Source: Lasiodiplodia sp. COLG20
Lineage: Eukaryota; Ascomycota; Dothideomycetes; Botryosphaeriales; Botryosphaeriaceae
Direction of reading: 5' to 3'
NCBI GenBank assembly: GCA_009801085.1
Contig: VNWV01000004.1
Location: 1,178,001 to 1,242,000, forward strand
Length of the DNA stretch: 64,000 nt
A program made the position numbers and the translations under genes. Below the pieces are notes generated by a model. That model saw only the letters and a program-made list of their open reading frames with translations. It was not told the DNA's origin and made no database searches. Of the stretch, positions 1-11,423 are shown one piece after another (position 1 is the first letter of the stretch; each line of letters begins with the position of its first letter).

Positions 1-52
1 GCTCACCTGGCTCTTTTGGATCCTGCTGCTTTAATTTTACAATGCGACAGCG

Positions 53-3035
53 ATGGGTATTCACGGGTCAGCCGCTTCAATGACTCCCCAGTCTACGCGA
101 CACCGCTAACCGCCTCGTAGCATCTACAAAGAGATCGGCCCCGGAGACCGCATAGCCCTATTGAAGCTTGCCGTGGGCAAGTTCGAAGAGACCGGACGTC
201 CACTGCGCATCGCCATCGACACATCTATCTGGCTGTTCCAGATCCAATCCGGCAAAGGTGCGTCGCCACCGTCGCCTACAGCATCCCTTCCCTGACACTG
301 GTTTAGGCGGCACCAACCCTGCGCTTCGCACCTTCTACTACCGCCTATTGCGCCTTCTCTCGCACTCGATCCACCCGCTCTTCGTCTTCGATGGCCCGAA
401 CAAGCCTCCGTTTAAGCGTAACAAGCGCACCGGCCCCAACGTCGCCTCGATCCCCGAGTTTCTCGCCAAACAGCTGCTGAAACAATTCGGCTTTCCCTTT
501 CATATCGCTCCTGGCGAGGCGGAAGCCGAATGTGCTCTATTACAACGGGAGGGAATTGTGGATGCTGTCTTGAGCGAGGATGTCGACACCCTCATGTTTG
601 GAAGCCGCGTTACTCTGCGAAATTGGTCGCCCGAGCAGAAGTCGAGCAAGGTGCCCACACATGTCAATTTGTATGACGCGGAAAAGACGAAGTCTGGCCC
701 TGCGGGTCTCGATCGGGAGGGCATGATCCTTGTGGCCCTCATGAGCGGAGGAGACTACCTGCCCGAAGGAATTCCCAATTGCGGCCCGAAGCTCGCGTGT
801 GAGGCCGCTCGAGCTGGTTTCGGCAGCCGGCTGTGTGCCATTGGAAAGAAGGATACTGCTGCTTTGCAGGCTTGGCGCGAATCCCTTATCCATGAGTTAC
901 GCACCAACGAAAGCAAGTTCTTCAGATGCAAACACAAAGCCCTCGCCATTCCGGACGAGTTTCCTCGTACGGACATACTTGCATACTATACAAAACCAGC
1001 CATCTCTTCGCGGGATGGCTTGGAAAGGCTAAAGAGGAGTCTTCGTTGGGATCAGGAATTGAACTTTCCGGAACTGCGAACCTTCACCGCGGATGCCTTC
1101 GAATGGGTAAAGGTCACCGGAGCGAAGAAATTCATCCGTAACCTTGCCCCAGCACTGCTTGTTCGGAACCTATGCCTGCGTGGCCAAGCCGCCGCTGAAG
1201 ACGCCCTGTCCGAGGACCCTGAGATCATCGCAGCCGACGAAGCAGCACTAGTGACGAGCATCCATGGCAAGCGCCAACACCCTTCGACTGACCACACCAC
1301 CGAACTCCGCATCGCATTTTCGCCTATTGGCATTGTAAATATTGATTTGGATGCCGAAGAGCCGGACGATGAACCGGACCAAGACGAAGACGAGGACGAG
1401 GAGGGATTCGTGGATGAAGACGGCGAAGCGCCGAAGAAACGCGGACCCTACCTCTACGATCCCACCAAATTGGAAAAGATTTGGATTCCCGAAAGCTTTG
1501 TTAAAGTTGGTACGCCACTGAAAGTACAGGATTGGGAGGAGGCTCAGCGGAAGAAAGCTGCACCGAAACCGGCAAAGGTTACGAAGCCTCGTGCCTCAAA
1601 GCCAGCGGCTGCTGGTGGGATGCAAAGAGGAGCTTTGGATCGATTTACTAAAATCACCAAAGCTGGTGCTACCCGCCCATCTGCAAAGCGACGATCTCCT
1701 ACTATCGAAAGACTGGACTTGTCAGGCAGTTCTGAAAAGCCGGATGGCCAACCTGGCAGCTTTCCTGTGGCGCCATTGGCTCAAACGCGGAAGTCATCCA
1801 GAGCGCCAAGTTCACCGCCGCGGACAAGCAAAGAACCTGTCTACATTGACATTCTGTCGTCTTCACCTGCTGCGCCATTTAGGGAAGCGGAATCCCAGCC
1901 TCCACCTGCGGATGAGCATTACGGGTCTTCGAATGCGACAAAACGGGTGCGTACTCTGAAAAGTATCGGCGCATGGACTGGCAGTCGCGCAGATATGCAG
2001 CCAAGCCAGTCCGCAGCTACTTCCGAAACTTCACATACACAACCAGTCGCAGAAAATCGCTCCGAATCAACTGCCTATCAACGAATCCAGGAAGGCGGGC
2101 CTACTCAAGAAAGAGTTTCCAGAACCCAAAAGACTGCACGAGCTGGAAGAACGGGTAGTTCACAAGTCAAAGGCCCAATTACACCGTCAAAACGGCGACA
2201 GCAGCGAGGCGAGGCACACGATCTGACGCCCTCAAAGCGTCAAACAACGCTTGAGGAATCGTTCAAGCTGTCGAAAGACGTCTCTACTTCAATGCATCAC
2301 CGAGATCCTTTTTTACCGGTAACTGACGGGGGCGTTGCGGCAGTCACGTCCTCGTTTGATGGAGTGGAAGCGCTGGACCTCAGCGGTTCGTCTCCCGCGG
2401 TTCATCAGCAATCGACCCAACCAGACCTTGACACTTCAGCTCAACCGCCCTCGCAGCTTACTCGATCTAGCAATCAAGTGTCAAACAAGGCAGGTGGTAG
2501 CAGGAGATTAAGTCCAAGCGCGACGGCACTTCAGCCCACGACCGGGAACACAAATAGGCGGCTGAAGACGATAGGAATGGTGCACAACACAAACAAAATG
2601 ACTACCAAGACAAATTCAGAATCTGCACCGCTCGACATGTCTCTGGGACTGCGGCGTTCGCCACGTCAACGTCGCACCCCAGCAAACATTGCATCCAAGG
2701 AAACGACAGAGACTGAGCAGGTCTCGCAGCAAGAAACAGGCGGATCTCGGAGTTCGTCTCGGCAACCCGCTGGGCTAGACAGGCAGGACTCTGGTGTGGA
2801 TGGGGTTTTCAGTAGGGCGACAGAGAGGCCGGGCAAAAAGCAAGTGATCAAGTTGCGCGAGAGCCTGCAAGGTAGCTGGAAGATGGTCGATGCGTCGAGC
2901 GTAGACATGCTGGACATGACTGGCGACGGGCCTAGGCAAAATGCCGGTGGCGGGAAAAACACGGCCGGCAGGGGTGGCAAGCGGCGGGCGTGGCGGCAGA
3001 GCGAGGTCGAAGTGCTCGACTTGACGAACGGTTAA
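53..3035 (+). CDS. GEN1: GEN1/Yen1-family Holliday junction resolvase (XPG/Rad2 nuclease), 3 exons
   Basis: Structure-selective nuclease that in this family cuts Holliday junctions and flaps late in the cell cycle. My model joins 53-66, 121-257 and 307-3035 (959 aa). Both introns are short (54 and 49 nt) with CTAAC/CTGAC branch sites, and splicing restores the Met-Gly-Ile start that the superfamily needs for its N-terminal metal site. The XPG-N region covers about residues 1-95. The XPG-I motif GEAEAECALLQREG with the following SEDVDTLMFG lies near 120-150. The helix-two-turn-helix region (SGGDYLPEGIPNCGPKLA) is near 195-215. After an acidic stretch near 400, the C-terminal half is low-complexity, basic and Ser-rich, with repeated LDLSGSS/LDLT motifs that resemble SUMO-interacting motifs. 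The length suits Gen1 better than Fen1 (about 395 aa) or Exo1. Exon 1 is only 14 coding nt. Confidence 0.9.
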
Positions 3036-3841
3036 TCAGCGCCAAAGGATGCGCGGCGTGACGTTACACGCAGGGAAACCAGTAGAGCCCGAAGCGTCGT
3101 TTGGCATGGCGTCAGCAGGATGCCGGCCGGACTTGCATGACAAGGCCCGGCATGCGGGGAAGCTGCGCCGTGGTGAGAGCAGCGTGGACGCGGTCCCGGC
3201 TCGTGGGCGGCGGCTCCGGGTAGCACTAAACAATGACATTAATCTCTTTCAGACCCGCGTCGGCATTTTCTACTCGCGAAATTAACAAAAAGTCGCGCGA
3301 TCCAGGGAGCCGTTGACTGGCGGCGCATCTGGATTGCGGCGGAAATTAGCGACTGCGGGGGAGGCAGCGGGGGATGCGCCCCCCAGCAAAGTGCGTCGGT
3401 CAAGCTTCCTGCCTAGCAAACGAATGACATCGACGGCTTCGACTGTGCCGCGTCTCCTCATCTCGCTCCGCAGAACGACGGTGCGGCCACAGCCTCCGCC
3501 CGCCGGATCCTTCGCGCCGCATACGCCCACCGGCCTGGCCTCACCGACACGCCTATCCGACAGGGTTGCACCAAAGCTTGATCCCAGCGCGTTGGCCGCT
3601 TTGTCGCCGCGTGCCTGATGATCCTTCCTACCTTCATTCTGTCCCCCCCGCAGCAAAGCCCGCCTTGTCCCCGGAATCGCGCTCTAGTCTTACCAGTTCG
3701 CCGGTCATGCGCGTGCTTCCTGCCCAGGGTAGCTTCTGCCTATAAGGCCCGCTCCCCCGGAACGTACTCACCTCTGCCTCCTCCTTAACCTCACCCGCAA
3801 ACCTTGGTCGCCCGTGCCATTGGAGCCACTTCCCCAACAAC
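3036..3841. other. Intergenic region between GEN1 and the aldose epimerase
   Basis: About 800 bases. ORFs here are short, mutually overlapping and without recognisable domains. The last 100 bases hold a TATA-like box and a C/T-rich leader for the downstream gene. I see no other feature. Confidence 0.6.
3741..3747 (+). promoter_or_regulatory. TATA-like box of the aldose epimerase gene
   Basis: TATAAGG lies about 100 bases upstream of the ATG at 3842 and is followed by a pyrimidine-rich leader. The spacing suits a fungal core promoter. This is a match by eye with no transcript start data. Confidence 0.4.
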
Positions 3842-5248
3842 ATGGTCGCCTCTAGCACTTTGGTCGCCGCCGCGGCATCACTGCTGCTTTCCAGCGTGAG
3901 CGCACAGGGCTCCGACGGCAAGTACGAGATCTCCGCCGAGGGAATTCGCGCAAAGTTCATTCCCTACGGCGCCTCCATCTCGAACCTCTTCATCAACGAC
4001 ACCAATGGCGTCGAGCGCGACATCGTTCTGGGTTTCGACAATGCGAGCTACTACTCCATTGACAAGATGCACCCACATCTTGGTGGCGTTCCTGGTATGT
4101 TTCAAGCCCCTCGGGAGGCTGCGCCTGCGGCTGACATGCGTCAGGGCGCTACGCGAACCGCATCAAGAACAGCACTTTCACCATCGACGGTGTGGAGTAC
4201 AAGGTTGATGCCAACGAAAACGGCGGCTTGGATACTCTGCACGGCGGATCCAATGGCTGGGACTGGGTAGGTTTGCTTCCCCTTTTCAAATGCACTCGTG
4301 CTGACCACCCTCAGCGCAACTTTACCGTAGAGTCTCACACCGAGAACTCCATCACCTTCTCCCTTCTCGATCCCGATGGAGAGCAAGGCTTCCCTGGAGC
4401 CGTCCAGAGCTACATCACCTACACCCTGACCCCCTACGCTTGGCACCTGAAGATGTACGCCACAGCGCTGACCAAGAAGACGCCGATCATGCTGAGTTCT
4501 CACGTGAGTTCCCCGAGACCTGGCCGCACAAACTTTGTTGCCAGCAAAATATGATCTGACTTGGCTCTAGACGTACTGGAATCTGGACGGCTTCCAAAAC
4601 AACGACACTGCAACCGCCCTCAACCATACCCTGTCGTTGCCTTATTCTGGCCAGCGCGTTGGGGTTGATGGGATGCTGATCCCCAACGGCACCATCCTCC
4701 CTAACCAGAAGGGTTCGGTCAACGACTTCTGGAGTGCCCCCAAGCAGGTTGGCGCAAGTTTCGACGACCCTGAGATCGAGGGTAACTGCGGCACTGGCTG
4801 CGCCGGCTATGACAACTGCTTCCTTGTCAACCGCGCACAGGAGGGTCCCTACGATTGGCGCACCAAGGGCCCTGTGGCCAGTGTGTCGAGTGATTTCTCG
4901 GGCATTAAGGTGGATGTTTTCACCGACCAGGATGCGTTCCAGGTGTATTCTTGCGGTGGCCAGAACGGTAAGCAGCCCATCCTAACGCCAGACATCCATA
5001 TCTGATGTTAATTTCTCGCAGGAACTTTGGCCATCAAGGAAACTCAAGGTTTCTTCAACGATGCTGACCGCCCGCGCGTTGTTGAAAAGTATGGGTGCGT
5101 CGTCCTGGAAGTGCAAGACTGGATCGACGGCATCAACCAGCCGGAGTGGCAGCGCGACAGCAAGCAGATCTTCGGTCCTGAGGATCCTCCCTACGTCTTG
5201 GAGGCCATCTACAAGTTCTCCGTCAATGACGAAAAGACCGAGTTGTAG
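3842..5248 (+). CDS. Secreted aldose 1-epimerase (galactose mutarotase family), 5 exons
   Basis: Interconverts alpha and beta anomers of aldoses such as galactose or glucose. Exons: 3842-4094, 4145-4266, 4315-4503, 4571-4967, 5022-5248 (395 aa). All four introns are GT-AG, 48-68 nt, and keep frame. An N-terminal hydrophobic stretch (MVASSTLVAAAASLLLSSVS, cut near AQG) is a signal peptide, so the enzyme is probably extracellular or wall-associated. Family landmarks are the early KYEISAEGIRAKFIPYGASI strand, GRYANRI rebuilt across intron 1, the LDTLHGGSNGWD loop with its conserved His, and the SSHTYWNLDG loop rebuilt across intron 3. A Cys-containing segment (GNCGTGCAGYDNCF) may form disulphides, fitting secretion. 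The physiological sugar cannot be told from sequence. Confidence 0.9.
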
Positions 5249-5993
5249 AAATGGCTGTTAATGATGTGTACGAAGATATTCTCGGAAGGTACCGCCGTCA
5301 GAGTCACTAGTCAATACTCTGCATGAATAGTAATGCTGACGTTTAACGTCATGACCTACTCGATTTCTTGGTGCCATGTGACCTCAATGTTACCAGAGTT
5401 GGGAGAAGTGGCCACGTGCCTCTTCTCTAAGAGGTAAGGACTGTGGTGAATGACAGACCTGGTTGTAGAGGACTGCGGTGGAAACAGCGGGTCGTTGTAA
5501 CACAATAGCGTCTTGGGGCGCCAAAATAAACACGGGAACAGCAAAGATTAATAACCACGGCGAGGCCCGCTATAGTAATGGCCCACTCCAAAGATTGCTG
5601 TGTGTCCGGTAGGCAGGGTCGCGCCATCAGGAGAGACTTGCCGAAATAGAGAGAGCCCCAAGGCCGCATAGACATAAGGGTCTCATTCACGACGAGCAGA
5701 GTCGCCACAAGCTTGCGCCAACCTGTCACGGAATTCTTCTTCAAATTTTTAACTGATGCATCCGCAGCTGCCTCGTGCCTGCCTTTGCTGCAGGTGGAGG
5801 ACCCTGCATGCGAGGTAGACCCGGCGGCATCACTCTTTCGCATGCGTACTCCAGACTCTCCTTCTGCTTCCTTCTTCGCCTTGTCTTTCGCCGCTCCTCT
5901 TCCTCTTCAACCTACGAACCTTACATCGCTCACCTCCACCAGCGTTTTCGTTCCTTTGGACCACCGCGACACTCACACTCCTTCCACGGCGCA
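5249..5993. other. Intergenic region and 5' leader
   Basis: About 745 bases. The 3' part (from about 5,870) is CT-rich leader just before the ATG at 5994. A minus-strand ORF of 138 codons (5427-5843) has no recognisable domain and no clear promoter, so I do not call it a gene. Confidence 0.5.
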
Positions 5994-8900
5994 ATGCATG
6001 ACGAGCTTCATCGGTCGCGGAAGCTCGCTTTCGATGAGAGAGTCATCAACGAGCGCAGAGCGACTGTAGCGGCACGGTCCGCTGTCTTACAGCGTGTTCT
6101 TGGCTATGCCAAAGTCAACGAGCCATTCACCGCGCCGCCGCCACTGCCGGCCGCCGACACTGTCTCAGCACCAGCCGTTTTAACGCCCACCGTTTCCTTT
6201 GGACATGCCGTGTCAAAAGATTTGCAGCCACTGTCATCGGTCGCCGCTCGGATGGAATGGTCACCGGCTATCGATGTTGTTTCTCAGCGCAACGTGAAGT
6301 CTCAGCCTTCGCTAGGACGCCAGGAAGCAACCACGCAAATGGCCCAGCCCATTAGCAACAGCTCATTGCCCCACCAGTCCACTGACTCGCAGAAGATGCC
6401 GAAGCTTCAGTCATTGCCGAAAAAGCACCTAGATCGTCAGGCGCCTGTCGAGCCTGCGAGACGCAAGTATCACCCGGACCTTTTGGGATTCACCTTTCCC
6501 ACCGCACCTGCCCCGGAAGATAAAAAAGACCAGAAAATGAACGACGCTATATCTTATGGTGGATTTACTGGACAAGATTCTCCCGGAGCGAGCAGAAAGA
6601 TTCTGGGAGACGCTTTCACGCCCGAGCCGTTCGTCCCTCCAAGCGCCCAGACCAGTGAATTCGACATCTACAGAGATGCAGAGAGTACTAGCACCGAGGA
6701 TGAGCCTCAACTCAACAATAACACAGATGTATACAACAAAGTTTTACACGACATGTCTTCAAAGCGCACCATCACCGGTAACACATTGCAAAACTCGTCA
6801 CCGCCCAGGCAGCCCCCGACGCAGTGCAATGTTGTTCCGAACCTTGGATACTTGTTTGGTCAGTGGTTCCGCTTCGGTCGCAAGCACTGGGAGGGTCTGT
6901 GTCTGTTGCAGCCCCGAGAGATTCTTATTCACTCCGTCACTGCGCGGACGATTCCGTGCCCACCTCGCACCTCGCCTCACGAGATCGTGGAAAAGCCAGC
7001 TAAGCTGTTCACCATCGCCGCCCAACACGATGCCGCCGAAGTCAAGATGTTCGAGGTCGAAGTGCTTCCGGAATCGGACAAGATGCGAAAGGCCCTGTTG
7101 AACAGTCACCACCCCTACCACGAGACTTCTACTGCGAACCCCAGTATCTGGACCATCCTGTATATTCAAGAGAAGCCGGTGCGTTTTGATGGAAATAGCG
7201 CCAAGGGTCCAGGAAAACTGGGGAAGGGGGATACCGGGGTCGTCGGGACCCCTGTGGCAAAGAGGAGGCGCGGAACGCAGGGTCAGGGCGTTGAGGAACC
7301 CGTGTTGGGCGAAGAGATTGTTCAAACCTCGTGGCAGATTGTTGCCTGGCCCTCGGCTCACGTGTCGAGGTTCATGGAGGTGCTGGGACCTGTTCGCGAG
7401 AAAGACTCATCAAATGAACAAACGGAGAACAGGGCTCAGGGCAGTTCGGCCGGCCGCATGCCGTTGGCTCCCAAGATTGTTCAGGTACGTCAGCAGCCAT
7501 CTCTCGGGAAGCCACAGAGTGGGCGGGTGAACCTGAAGGATGCTCAGGCGTACGCAGAATACATGGCGACCGCCCAGGCGCGTGCAGAGAAACAACAAAA
7601 TGCCAGTGACGGTGCCTCGCAGGTTGTCGCCGATCGAGAGAAGATCCCTTTCCCGCTGCAGCTTCCTTTCTATTTCAGGGTCGATGCCGTCGCAGGCCGA
7701 GTGCAGCAATTGCAGCAGCTGTCGAGTAACATGTCCAGCCTCAGCATCGGCAACAAGGGTGATGAGAATGTTGTGCTTGTCCACGAAATGCAACGTCTTA
7801 CCTGCCTTCGCTTTCAACGCGGCGGCGCATACCCGCTTCTGGCTGGAAATGACGTCGACTTGAGCTACTGGAACACATTCTGTGAGTACTTTGCCAAGGG
7901 AGAAGTTCAACTCGAGGTATTGAGCCCTGCGAACGGAGAACCGGTCATCCTTTCGGAAAAGGAGCAGCAACTTCGTAGAGGCGCCGGAGCAAGAAACGTC
8001 TCAACTTGGGATGAGGGTCATTCGAATGGAACTAGTAGGGACCGTCTGGACGCACTGCGTTCTGGTGGTCGTACATGGGGTACGCCCATCCCGGAGTCCA
8101 TGAAGGACGAGCGTGGAGACGAACCAGATTCGACGCCTCTGCTACAGAGGCAACATACGCCATATGGCGCCCAGAATTGTTTCCAGCAGCGCGGCACTCA
8201 TAACGCATACCAGTTCGTCTCCAAGGCTCGCAACACGACGCGCCACCAGTCTTTACATCAGCTCTCCTCGCTGGACAAGCCGATGGACCATCTCCAGCAC
8301 AATCGCGTCTCCTCTTTTCCTAAAGCCAGTTCCACCACCTGCACCCAGCAACACGGCCATCGTCAAGATGGAAGTTCGGTGGAGACTGTAAAGGCGAAGC
8401 CTATTATCGATATTACCAACAAGACCCCTGTTGCCCAACCGGAGTTTGTCAGTGCAGCAGCCGGACGTACCAGCCCGCTCATGAATGGATGGCAGATGGA
8501 GATGCTACACGCTCTAGGCAAGAGACAGAGCCCGGTGTGGCAAGGCTGGACTGAGCGTTCAGCGAATTACCATGAACGCGAGAAGGAAATCGAACATGGC
8601 GAGAAGCGCATCGCCCAGCAAGCCTTCTCTCACTGGTCGAAGGAAGTTCAAGTCCAGGATGAGGACCGCTCCTGCCGTGATGATAACGTTATGTTCCAGA
8701 GCTATGCTGCAGAGACTAAGCGGCGCCATGAGGAGATGCAGCGCTTGCAGGCGGCGAAGCCGCTGAGGGAGAAGCTTGATGATAGTGAGGACATGCTGAG
8801 GGGAAGAGAGGCGATGTACCAGTCACGCAAGCACATGGATGAGGTCAGGTTGGAGGCGATCCGGAGGGAGTGCAATAAGGGCAGGATAAGCCCGAAGACG

Positions 8901-9611
8901 GGAAAGCGCATTCTGGAGAAGTCGCTGCGCGTCGGTCAACAGCAGAAGCAGGAAGAAAATCAGCACCGTCAGCACCACCAGCAGCAAGAGTATCAGCAGC
9001 ATCAGTACCAACAGCAGCATCAACAACAGCAGCCGGTTCATCCAGCCAACCAGGGAGCCCTTGGACGTCTAGATCAGGCTTACCGTTTCCAGCATCTGCA
9101 CCAACCTCCGTACGTCCCGGGCATCCTTGCTCGGCCTCTCCCACAGACGGTCCCGTACGGCATGCATCAGCAGCAGTACCACAACCACCGGCAGCAGCAA
9201 CAGCAGGCTCCCTTCGGCTACGGCTTCGCCAATCCGTACGCTGACGCGCAGAGGAGGGCTCAGCACTTGCTCAGCATGAACCAGGCTGCGTACCCCTATG
9301 CCCAGCACGTTGCACAGACGTACGGTCAGGTTCAGCAGCCGTATGGACAGGCGCAGCAGCAGCCGTTCCACAATCACTTGCAGCAGATCGGCCAGCACTT
9401 CAATCAGCAGATGGCCGCTCCCCCGCCGGCCGTGCAGCAGACTGCTCCCGGAGCTCCTGGTGTACCCTCCTACTTTGTCTGGCAGCAGGTTCCAGGTGCC
9501 CTGGCGGCAGAGCAACAGAGGATCAACTACACCAACGCGATGGAGTATGAAGAAGCAGAAGAAGAAGACGAGGATGATGATGACGATGAGTATGAGAGTG
9601 ATTACTACTAA
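5994..9611 (+). CDS. Large Gln-rich protein of unknown function, single exon
   Basis: I do not recognise this 1205-aa protein. The frame is open upstream to 5775, but I chose the ATG at 5994 because a typical C-rich leader ends there and the upstream translation is low-complexity. Residues 1-270 look disordered. A more ordered block at about 275-400 contains GYLFGQWFRFGRKHWEGL and alternating hydrophobic strands, and a second ordered block lies near 530-640. About 860-980 is charged and probably helical (MQRLQAAKPLREKLDDSEDM). Residues about 983-1160 are rich in Gln, His and Tyr. The end (about 1184-1205) is strongly acidic and finishes ESDYY. A long Q-rich tail with an acidic terminus suggests a regulatory, RNA-binding or condensate-forming protein, but that is inference only. 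Confidence 0.8.
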   Translation: MHDELHRSRKLAFDERVINERRATVAARSAVLQRVLGYAKVNEPFTAPPPLPAADTVSAPAVLTPTVSFGHAVSKDLQPLSSVAARMEWSPAIDVVSQRNVKSQPSLGRQEATTQMAQPISNSSLPHQSTDSQKMPKLQSLPKKHLDRQAPVEPARRKYHPDLLGFTFPTAPAPEDKKDQKMNDAISYGGFTGQDSPGASRKILGDAFTPEPFVPPSAQTSEFDIYRDAESTSTEDEPQLNNNTDVYNKVLHDMSSKRTITGNTLQNSSPPRQPPTQCNVVPNLGYLFGQWFRFGRKHWEGLCLLQPREILIHSVTARTIPCPPRTSPHEIVEKPAKLFTIAAQHDAAEVKMFEVEVLPESDKMRKALLNSHHPYHETSTANPSIWTILYIQEKPVRFDGNSAKGPGKLGKGDTGVVGTPVAKRRRGTQGQGVEEPVLGEEIVQTSWQIVAWPSAHVSRFMEVLGPVREKDSSNEQTENRAQGSSAGRMPLAPKIVQVRQQPSLGKPQSGRVNLKDAQAYAEYMATAQARAEKQQNASDGASQVVADREKIPFPLQLPFYFRVDAVAGRVQQLQQLSSNMSSLSIGNKGDENVVLVHEMQRLTCLRFQRGGAYPLLAGNDVDLSYWNTFCEYFAKGEVQLEVLSPANGEPVILSEKEQQLRRGAGARNVSTWDEGHSNGTSRDRLDALRSGGRTWGTPIPESMKDERGDEPDSTPLLQRQHTPYGAQNCFQQRGTHNAYQFVSKARNTTRHQSLHQLSSLDKPMDHLQHNRVSSFPKASSTTCTQQHGHRQDGSSVETVKAKPIIDITNKTPVAQPEFVSAAAGRTSPLMNGWQMEMLHALGKRQSPVWQGWTERSANYHEREKEIEHGEKRIAQQAFSHWSKEVQVQDEDRSCRDDNVMFQSYAAETKRRHEEMQRLQAAKPLREKLDDSEDMLRGREAMYQSRKHMDEVRLEAIRRECNKGRISPKTGKRILEKSLRVGQQQKQEENQHRQHHQQQEYQQHQYQQQHQQQQPVHPANQGALGRLDQAYRFQHLHQPPYVPGILARPLPQTVPYGMHQQQYHNHRQQQQQAPFGYGFANPYADAQRRAQHLLSMNQAAYPYAQHVAQTYGQVQQPYGQAQQQPFHNHLQQIGQHFNQQMAAPPPAVQQTAPGAPGVPSYFVWQQVPGALAAEQQRINYTNAMEYEEAEEEDEDDDDDEYESDYY

Positions 9612-11423
9612 GCGCATTGTTGGCGCATATGCTAGGGAGAAGCAACAAAAAAGCAAAAAGATTGGTGGAAGACTTGGTGGGCTTGGTGATGGCGCGCAAT
9701 AGGTAGTAGCGTCATCGGTTGATTGTTGTTGGCAACGTGGGGGTGGTTTGTTGCACTCTTTTTCTTTCTTGATTGATTGATTTTCCCATCCCCATTTTTT
9801 CCTTCACCCCCATTCACACCGTAATATAGACTAGCGTCTTGCCCTAAGGTTCCCCGATACCCTCGGCTTCGTGCCCTTTTTTTGATCTGCTTTGGTAATA
9901 GGCAGACTTCGGTAGTGGTCAGTTTGGCCGAAAACTCCCAACTCTCTCTAGAAATACATGGGCCCTTCCCTTACTTGGTGGTTCTTTTGAGATAGCAGCT
10001 TGTGCATACATGCTCAGGTGCTGCCTCGTTCCACTCACGTTGCTTGAAGCCCATATCGGGCATCGTTCGGCAGATTCGCTGGGGACTGTCACCATTTCCT
10101 CGTGTCTTTTTTTTTAAAAAAAAAACACGCCATGGGTAGTTGAAGCTATCGTCCGGACGTGATTGTATAGTTATTAATTCTACATTTACGTCCGGTTGAT
10201 AGCTTCAACTGCCCATGGCATGAGCGAAAAATACGTTCACGCTGGCCTTCAACTGTGAAAGTCCTCTGCAGATGCTGCACGGATGATATCTGGCCCAGAG
10301 GAATGCTGAGTGCTGTAGCAAATTGGATTTCTGGGCCCTTCCCCGTGTCCCACAAAGGACACTGCACGCGTCCTTAACAGGTAGGCGAGAAGCAAATAGC
10401 CGGACCCACATGCAAAGCTTAAATCTTCCTAAACACGACCACGTATAAGACCCAATTGCTCATGAGTACGTAGCGTCACAATATCCCCGGCTGGTGAAAC
10501 CGAATTGGGAAGGTCAGCTTCTTGTGTGACCCGCCGGAGTGGAACAGTATTATTACCCGCATTCTATAGAACTCGGCTCCGCCGTCGGGCATCGATGCCA
10601 GGGTGTCTATGATGTCATAAGTTTGTAACCGCTTTCTTTATCCCTATTCTCCCCAGTCTTCTTTGTCAAAAGCACTTTCTTTCAATTTACAAAGGCAGCG
10701 TCTGCTAAAAGGGAACCCTTTGAAGGCCGAGCTAGAATCCCACGATACGTTTGTGAAAACTGCCGGACATCGGCCAAGAGATCAACATTGCAGACGGACC
10801 CTCCGCGGAAGCGAGCGTTTGTGGGGGTGGTGGCTGCCGGCAGTGGGGACCCTCGATCGGATATGCGGCAAAAACCCGCAAAGCACAAATGATGAACAGA
10901 AAAAAAGGGCGCCACAGTACATGTCGTCGCCCCGGCTTACGTTGCTCTTCTCCGCTTCTTCAACCAACCAAGCAGCGGCAGCCAAGCATTAGGCGACAAT
11001 AATAAGAATAATCTTTCTCGCGACTTCTTTCTCCTGCACACACGCTAGCTGAGGTCAGACAAGACCGAGTTTTTCCTCCCCCCGCCGCCGGGGCGGGCGG
11101 GCGTGCTTTTGCAACTTTTTCAATCTCACATCATCCCGCTCAACCAAACGTACTTGTCGCGGCGGCAACTTTTCGACACTTAAGGTTATTTGGTAAATGA
11201 GCGGCATACGCTTGGTCAGATTTTCAAGCATCTTCGACCTTTGGCTTTATTCTTCTCTCTCTCGCTTGGTACAGCGATAAGATTCTCATCTAAGGGAACC
11301 CGGATCCCTGTCACAACTCGCCCTAATCGTACGCGGGTGGTGACTTCATCGCGCCTACAGAGAACCCCGATCCCCCACACACTCTTGACTAGTGGATGAA
11401 TGACGAAGAAAAAGATACCGGAT
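9612..11423. other. 1.8-kb intergenic region
   Basis: Contains the presumed 3' UTR of the upstream gene, a T/A homopolymer pair at about 10,107-10,125, the palindromic element at 10,130-10,218, and an upstream region for the membrane protein gene at 11,424. An ORF at 10,663-10,992 (109 codons) has no domain or signal that supports it. I see nothing else. Confidence 0.5.
10130..10218. mobile_element. Short palindromic MITE-like element, copy 1
   Basis: An 89-bp near-palindrome. The left arm (10,130-10,160, starting CCATGGGTAGTTGAAGCTAT) matches the reverse complement of the right arm (10,188-10,218) at 28 of 31 positions, around an AT-rich centre of about 27 bases. A diverged copy with the same ends lies at 25,259-25,344. 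The size, terminal inverted repeats, lack of coding capacity and recurrence within 16 kb fit a miniature inverted-repeat transposable element. A target-site duplication cannot be fixed because the flanks are themselves palindromic (CCATGG). A T-tract/A-tract pair sits directly upstream. Confidence 0.7.

Noticed and set aside
10663..10992. 109-codon plus-strand ORF
   Set aside because: No domain, no signal, no promoter-like context; overlapping ORFs on the opposite strand.
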